A DNA stretch of 64,000 nt from Casuarina equisetifolia (Eukaryota > Streptophyta > Magnoliopsida > Fagales > Casuarinaceae): assembly GCA_028551475.1 (NCBI GenBank), contig CM052354.1:744001-808000 (forward strand), in the 5' to 3' direction. Numbering within the stretch: position 1 is the first letter of the stretch; every line of letters starts with the position of its first letter. The notes under the pieces are model-generated. The model searched no databases, had not been told where the DNA came from, and was given only the letters and a program-made list of their open reading frames with translations. Below, piece after piece: positions 58,614-64,000 of this stretch. The position numbers were made by a program, and so were the translations under genes.

Positions 58614-59729
58614 TTATGGGGGGCTGCCATCGTTGCCCACGAAGAGCCGGTTGATTGATGGTCGTTTCATCTGCTGCTCGTGGGCTCTGCGCTTTTTGAA
58701 CAGGGGCTCCGCCGACGAGTGAACCGAGGACTCCACCGTCCACGAGTCGTTGGAGCCATCAGAGTTGAAAACAGTGTCAATCACCCCACTTGGGCTGTGT
58801 GGAATTCGCTCGTACTGGCGCTTGTGAGACTTGTGTACGCCATAACAGACCTTTGATAGCTCCAGCATGAGACTGTAACAGGCGTTTACTTTTTCGTTGC
58901 TTATCTTGAGCACGCCCAGTAGCTGGTCTTGATACTCCGAAGGATTACAAGGTTCAACCTGGTCTACAACATGCATCATCGTGGCGACGGCCAGAACAGA
59001 GGGAAGATAGCCGACGAATCGTGAATCGGCGACCACAGAGAGGAGGAGACGCTCGCATCGAGGGAAAAAATCCCAGTGGTGATGGGTCTTCATCCCAAGC
59101 CTCCTCATGATGTGGTCGAGAAATGAGAGTGGGGTCACCGGGTGCATTTTCCATTGGAGAGTGGAGAGCACCATAAGCTCCATTCTCTGAATGGTTTTGG
59201 CCTCAAACACGTACTTGGTATACACCACTTGGAGGTCCAGGAGATGGAGCACTTGGGTCTCTTCCACTTTTGCAGCTAAGGAGAGACAAGCCACAGCCAC
59301 GAGCTGGATCATCCATGGCTTATCTCGCTGAAAATGGAGGCTTACAAGGAAACTATCGAGATAGCTAACGGACAGTATTGCCGTGAGAGCAGAGAATCCA
59401 TAATGAGCATTGACCTTGAGCATCCACTCCACAGCCTCACGACGAGCGACAGAAATAGCAGAATCTAGTTCCACAAAGCCCAGACAAAGATGGCCTTGCT
59501 GCTCTTCTTTAGAGAAGAGAGAAAGAAGCTCTTCTTCTTCCTCCCATCTCTCAACACCGTTGATTCTGCTGCTACATATCTCACTCTCCGCTTCCAAAAC
59601 AACCTCCTCTCCATCATCTTCTTCCTCCTCCCGTCTCTCTTCCTCACAGGATAGCGCATCCAACAAAAGCGACCGGTTCTGTTCTTCCTGCTGTCCTACT
59701 TGCTGCTCAACGTGCTGCTGGATCGCCAT
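58614..59729 (-). CDS. CYCD3: D-type cyclin, CYCD3 class, intronless
   Basis: 371 aa in one uninterrupted frame from ATG 59729 (MAIQQHVEQQ, the usual CYCD3 start style); the frame extends upstream to 59840 but that part is not cyclin-like. D cyclins bind CDKA and, through LxCxE, the retinoblastoma-related protein to drive G1/S entry in the nucleus. Seen: LxCxE as LSCEE at residues 26-30; an acidic stretch; cyclin box from about residue 96 (RREAVEWMLKVNAHYGFSAL, KPWMIQLVAVACLSLAAKVE); C-terminal cyclin fold (TLQWKMHPVTPLSFLDHI, RFVGYLPSVLAVATMMHV); and a Ser-rich tail. Length fits the family. Known CYCD3 genes such as those of Arabidopsis have introns, so a retrogene is possible. YLDSF replaces the usual YLDRF and DLQVVYTKYV replaces DLQVEE, hinting at relaxed constraint. 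Confidence 0.85.
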   Translation of the reverse strand: MAIQQHVEQQVGQQEEQNRSLLLDALSCEEERREEEEDDGEEVVLEAESEICSSRINGVERWEEEEELLSLFSKEEQQGHLCLGFVELDSAISVARREAVEWMLKVNAHYGFSALTAILSVSYLDSFLVSLHFQRDKPWMIQLVAVACLSLAAKVEETQVLHLLDLQVVYTKYVFEAKTIQRMELMVLSTLQWKMHPVTPLSFLDHIMRRLGMKTHHHWDFFPRCERLLLSVVADSRFVGYLPSVLAVATMMHVVDQVEPCNPSEYQDQLLGVLKISNEKVNACYSLMLELSKVCYGVHKSHKRQYERIPHSPSGVIDTVFNSDGSNDSWTVESSVHSSAEPLFKKRRAHEQQMKRPSINRLFVGNDGSPP

Positions 59730-60229
59730 CGTCTTCTGAGAAGAAGATTTTTCTGTACTCTGTTCATCATACACAGCAAGCCCAGACTCTCCACCCATCT
59801 CCCCACCTCTCTTTCTCTCAGTACACTGCGAGAACCACATAAGAGAGGCTGGAAAGCTGCCTTTTCTGGCCTGTTTTTCCTTAGAGCGGAAGCAAATAGC
59901 CCTCCTACCGATATTTGAGTTTTTTAAGAAACAACAGGATTTTATGACGTGGTCCTATCTTTCCTTACTTTTTTGTTCGGATGTTACTCTTTGTTATGCA
60001 ATAACGTTATCAGATGTGTTAAAACTCTTTGTTAAGTTTTATCTCCTTTTTCTTTTTGGTATCATATTGGTAACGAAGTCCTAATCCGCGAATCTATGTT
60101 CTTTTTCCTCTTTATGTGATGATGACGAGACTTCTACAGAATGTACTTCCAATTCTAAAGGAGCAGCCCCTGTTGAGTAAGCAGTAGAGGAGCAGGAGTC
60201 CCCTTTAGGGCCTTTAGGGAGATTATTTA
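59730..60229. other. Cyclin 5' leader and flank
   Basis: On the gene strand the 110 bases before the ATG are GA-rich, typical of a leader. No convincing TATA box was seen. 59985-60035 (TTATGCAATAACGTTATCAG) resembles 57450 and 61545. 60105-60175 resembles the 3' flank of A-type genes (GTGATGATGACGAGACTTCT). Confidence 0.45.
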
Positions 60230-61295
60230 GCCCCGTCATAGGACAGGACCCATGATTGCTGTCCCAGCACGGTGCGAAGGCTTATTTGAAAGGTGAGTGT
60301 TGTAAGTACCCCAGAAATCCCCAACAAAGCAGTGCGAGCTGCATCTGGGATTTTTGTTGAAGAAATGTTTTGGAAAGGTAAAAGAGATCAATTTCTAATA
60401 AAACATATTATGGAAAAAATTGAATACAGACAAAAAAAAAATGAAAGTAGCACGTACAAAACTAGATTTGGATGTCTAACATGAGCAGCTTATATGTAAC
60501 TTCATGCTTGGAAAGACATTTTAGAGAGATTATTTGCACTTAAATTTGTTGTCATGTTGGATTTGCTTACTTTCACAAGTATTAAAAGCTAATATTTGTT
60601 TGTGGCGAGTCTGTACGAGTAAATATAACTCCATTATTCCAACTCTATTCTCCTTTTTTAATTAAAAAAAATATGAGTAAAGAAGAGTTGTCTGGGATAG
60701 ATTAAGGTGTTTTGCAACGTCGGAGGTGTTGCCTTCAATATCTTTCAAGGTTCTCAATTTTTTGTTCACCAAAAAAGGCATCCTTAAAATAAGCTAATCT
60801 TTCAATATTATAAAAGCGTCGACCTGGTAATTTTTGAAGCCAGTAGGTAGAACAGTCTTATTTTCAGTCGTCATGTCCATAATGGACTTTCAACATGCAT
60901 TAAGAATTTCAATCAAAAGTTCAAGATCTCCCCTTTTAGCAGCGTGGTGAAAAGAAGATAGACCTCCTTTTCCTTCGACAGGTGCAAGATTTTCAACAAA
61001 CCCAAGAAAACAGAGGGCCAACTTTCGTCGTATCTTGCTTCAGTAGCAGGATCTCCCCCGATCGAGTTGTACCTGTTGGTTTGGCGCGGATAAGATTAGT
61101 TGAAAAAGAAGGTAGAAACAGGGTAAAACCATCCTTCTTCGGCTTCCGAGATACTGACGGCTTTAATGCCAATATCTCGATGGCAGACCAGAAATCCCTA
61201 GATGAGACAGCGTCGTGTAAACGTGTCCCGGAAAGAATTCCTGATCTCATCCCAAAAAGCCTAATCCCGCGGTCTCGATTCACGAGACTGAGCAT
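60230..61295 (-). pseudogene. Gene G: heavily decayed BDA1-like pseudogene
   Basis: The minus-strand frame 61295-60993 aligns with gene D exon 1 (SAIEILALKPSVSRKPKKDG, RLHDAVSSRDF) but has lost several repeats and most of the P/Q insert. Downstream ankyrin traces continue to about 60690. The donor has decayed from CAG|GCAAGT to CAG|ACAACT (near 60693), preserving the D-type CTATCCCAG context. An exon 2 scrap with PGG-exon similarity lies at about 60357-60240. No long frame survives. By position and donor context G is the D copy of unit 2. Confidence 0.72.
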
Positions 61296-62401
61296 GCTCC
61301 GTTTATAAGGATGGAAAAGACGTTAGGGTTTGAATCTATCTGTCTGCACACGTATTTAATCTTACAAAAGAAAAGAACGTGGCCTTGGAAACGTGAAGAC
61401 AGCGTTGTGATTCGATTGATTGAGCTGAAAAAGAAAGTTGGAAATCGTATCAGAGTTCAGGTGCTTTTAAAGAGAAAAAAATGTGAAGACAGCTTTTAGG
61501 GTTACTTTTGTTGGGATGTAACTGAGGCGGGCAACTTCTTGTTCTATAATAACGTTGTTAGTTGTGTTTTAACTTTTGTAACAGGTTCTGGGTTGGAAGA
61601 GGATAGCGCCGACGACTGACATGATAGCTTTCTCTTTCGAAACCAATAGTGAGGCAGGACGTGCTTCCTCAGTGAGAGGTTGAAGTAGGAAATGAATGCC
61701 TCCGCCGTGCTAATTAAGCTCAGATCCGAAGGGATCATCTTGTACCTTTTGATTCGTTTGTTAAGCAAAAAGGATTGAACTTTGGCCTCCGTTCGCTTCT
61801 AAGACGCAACGCATATTTTACTCGTGCAGCAATAAAAAATAAAAAATGAAAGCCAGATCCTGCTATTTTTGGAATTCCTAGGGACCAGATTCGTTTAAAG
61901 TCGCCTTTTGTTTACCAGTTTAAAGTTTTCCTGCCATCAATTAGACAGAAATCTTCGTTATGTTTACTTTCATGGATGGGGTAAGACTTGGTTTTCTAAT
62001 GATCGGGCGGACCTTCTATAGACTCCAAGCACAGCACGTGTAACCCATTCAGCCTCTGAAGACGGCCAGAACAGCAGCTAAAACCTATGATGTGCTGTCC
62101 AGGAAGAGGTACAGACCTCCTCCGGTTCCCTCAAACTCGAGGTACCATACACAGCTATTGTCTTGCCTGTTTAGAACCAGTCGTATGTAGGCCTGAACTG
62201 CTTAGATTTAAAGCCTTTCTTTCCGGAAAGGGGCAAATACTTTTTTATACTTAAGGACCTTAAAAGGGTCTTTCTGAATTTTTTGACATCTTAAAGGGTT
62301 AGTGGGATATGGCGGCAAGTCACCTAAGCGTATGCAACGTCACAGATGTCGCATCCATATCTTCACGTACGGGTTGCTAGTAACTTCGACGTCTACAACT
62401 C
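61296..62401. other. Intergenic region: G upstream and A'' promoter
   Basis: 61370-61640 matches 57240-57620 (AACGTGGC-TTGG-AACGT, then TAACTTTTGTAACA-like parts). 61850-62400 is collinear with 60-470 upstream of gene A, including CGCCTTTTGTTTACCAGTTT, but carries an extra block at about 62025-62235. Confidence 0.6.
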
Positions 62402-62410
62402 TATTAAAAG
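62402..62410 (+). promoter_or_regulatory. TATA box of gene A''
   Basis: TATTAAAAG, about 128 bases before the ATG at 62537, in the same context as the gene A box at 474-482. Confidence 0.55.
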
Positions 62411-62536
62411 AGGCAGCTTCGCTCCTTACTCTTCACTTCCCACTTCAGCATTTCAGCTCTACTTTCTCTTTCTCTACAACTCTGAAGCTCTAAACCAACT
62501 CATCCAACTCTCTGATTAGTGATCACTCTTCCGAGA

Positions 62537-64000
62537 ATGAATCATTATTTGAGGACTGCTGCTCATCAAGGAAACATCGATGCCTTGTATTCATTGATAC
62601 GTAGAGATGCATGCGTTTTGCACAAGGTCGATGTTCTTCCGTTTGCTGAGACCCCTCTCCATATCGCTGCATCTTTAGGAAAAACCAACTTTGCAATGGA
62701 GCTCATGGGGTTGCAGCCTTCATTCGCCCGGAAACTGGATGAAGATGGCTTCACTCCCTTACATCTTGCTTTACAGAACGAGCGAACCCAAGTAGCTCTC
62801 CGGTTACTTGACGCCGATGAAAGCCTTGTTCGTGTCCCAGGAAGGGGGGGTTTCACTGCATTACATTATGTTGCTCAAACAGGTAATCTTTACCTTCTGA
62901 CCAAATTCTTAGAAGCTTGTCCCAGGTCGATTGAGGATGTAACAAACAAGAGAGAGTCCGTTTTGCACATTGCCTTAAGATGTAACAACATCGATGCCTT
63001 TAAGCTTCTGTTGGGATGGCTTCAGCGGGCATGGTTGAAAAACTCCTCATTTTGGGAGAGGAGGTTACTGAACTGGCAGGATGAGGAAGGCAACGCTTTG
63101 CTGCACATTGCAGTAGCCGAAAATCTACCTGAGGTAAGTAATCTCCACTCGTTTTTGTAGAAAAGTATAACAAGTTGTTCAAATGGAGATTTATTTGCCA
63201 TGACATAGAGTTAACGTAAGGATTCATAGAAGGAACATTAGCAAGAAAGACTGATGTGTCCTGACTGGTTTGGAAGTTTTTGAGTCAAACCAACGTACCT
63301 GAAATCCCACCGGCTTGTCTCTGGCATGTAATTCCTGACCATCGAATGTTGTTTTCTCCTTCTCTTGCAGGTAGTTCGGTTGTTATTGGATTTCAAGTCA
63401 TGCTTTCGCTGTAAAATTGACTTGAATGCTGTGAATTTAGGAGCACAGACAGTATTTGACATTGCTCAAGGGGAGGAGATTAAGGATATGCTACACCGTG
63501 CTAGACTCTTCAATACTTTCCTTCTCCCGAAAGTTCCCTCTCCGGTGGAATATTTTAAATCTCCTGTGCCAATTGATGAGAAACTCTACATATTCTTTCT
63601 TCGTCAAAGAAATAATATGTCAAATGAATCTCGCATTATATTGTTGGTAGCTGCTGTGCTGTTTTTTATGGTTCCCTTTCAATCAATGGTGAACCCCCTT
63701 GGAGGAGTTTCGGCTGTTGGTCCCAATGGCATTGCTCCGTCTACCATGTCCCAACACACTTCCCTTGTAGTTGCAGCTCTGGATCTTATAAGCTTTTCTG
63801 CCACGATTCTTGCAATATTCGTTCTCCTCCCTTGTGATCTTAAAAGTGGGCAGATCAACCTACCCTTTCATCTCCTCTCTTTATATTTTGTCGCAGCTGT
63901 GCTTACCACAGTTCCCAGGTCACCTTTTTTGCCGAAGTGGATAACTAGTAGCTCTGTGAACTACTTCATTTTTTGCATTTTCTTTGCTCTGCTGATTCCG
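62537..64000 (+). CDS. Gene A'': BDA1-like ankyrin-PGG protein, intact, runs off the edge
   Basis: Exon 1 is 62537-63133 (199 codons, MNHYLRTAAHQGN). The donor is GAG|GTAAGT, the intron 63134-63370 ends in TTCTCTTGCAG, and exon 2 runs from 63371 open to the window end, giving at least 409 aa. Ankyrin repeats: ETPLHIAASLGK, FTPLHLALQNER, FTALHYVAQTGN, ESVLHIALRCNN, NALLHIAVAENL. The PGG-like region NPLGGVSAVGPNGIAP follows the first membrane helix; two or more further helices follow. It lacks the stop-bearing insertion of gene A and the defects of A', so it is the best candidate for a working A-type gene. The family is linked to membrane-based immune signalling. The end of the gene lies beyond 64000. 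Confidence 0.85.

Noticed and set aside
59410-59739. Serine-rich plus-strand open frame
   Set aside because: Antisense of the acidic part of the cyclin.
59730-59840. 37-residue N-terminal extension of the cyclin
   Set aside because: It does not resemble cyclin, and the internal ATG 59729 gives the typical CYCD3 beginning and length.
1-64000. CRISPR arrays, rRNA genes, bacterial-type operons or phage genes
   Set aside because: No direct-repeat/spacer pattern, rRNA sequence or prokaryotic gene organisation was seen; the window is plant nuclear DNA.

Overview
The window is nuclear DNA from a flowering plant, most likely a eudicot. Evidence: two-exon ankyrin-PGG genes of the BDA1/ACD6 type, a CYCD3-type D cyclin, copia and chromovirus-type gypsy retrotransposons with initiator-Met-tRNA primer sites, plant L1-type LINE remnants, a tRNA-derived SINE, and AT-rich intergenic DNA. 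The species cannot be named from this sequence. There are no bacterial operons, CRISPR arrays or rRNA genes.

The backbone is a cluster of BDA1-like genes (N-terminal ankyrin repeats, C-terminal PGG-type membrane domain). It reads as a four-gene unit repeated in tandem: one A-type gene on the + strand, then B-, C- and D-type genes on the - strand. Unit 1 is A (596-2136), B (5074-3031), C (18309-15770), D (25269-23163). Unit 2 is A' (29906-30906, 5'-truncated), E = B' (33714-31808), F = C' (52306-50650) and G = D' (61295-60230). Unit 3 starts with A'' (62537 to beyond the window edge). Only C and A'' look fully open; A is cut by a small stop-bearing insertion, and B, D, E, F, G and A' carry stops, frameshifts, phase clashes or deletions. 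Members of this family act at membranes in plant immune signalling, so the cluster looks like a birth-and-death immune-gene array.

Retroelements separate the genes: a copia element (9899-15342) just 3' of gene C; two neighbouring minus-strand gypsy chromoviruses (35745-41470 and 41930-47608); a copia 3' fragment in pseudogene F (49575-50649); LINE remnants (20966-22040, 48781-49345); a gypsy 5' fragment abutting A' (28790-29905); a 352-bp TRIM (9104-9455); and a SINE with an 11-12 bp target-site duplication (20511-20623).

Between the ankyrin genes and apart from the transposons lies a family of short degenerate repeats (6.2-7.3, 8.4-8.6, 35.3, 41.5-41.9 and 56.3-58.4 kb) that I cannot assign to a known element. 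One unrelated gene, an intronless CYCD3-type cyclin (59729-58614), sits inside unit 2 and may be a retrogene. Exon borders were inferred by comparing paralogues within the window; no transcript evidence was available.
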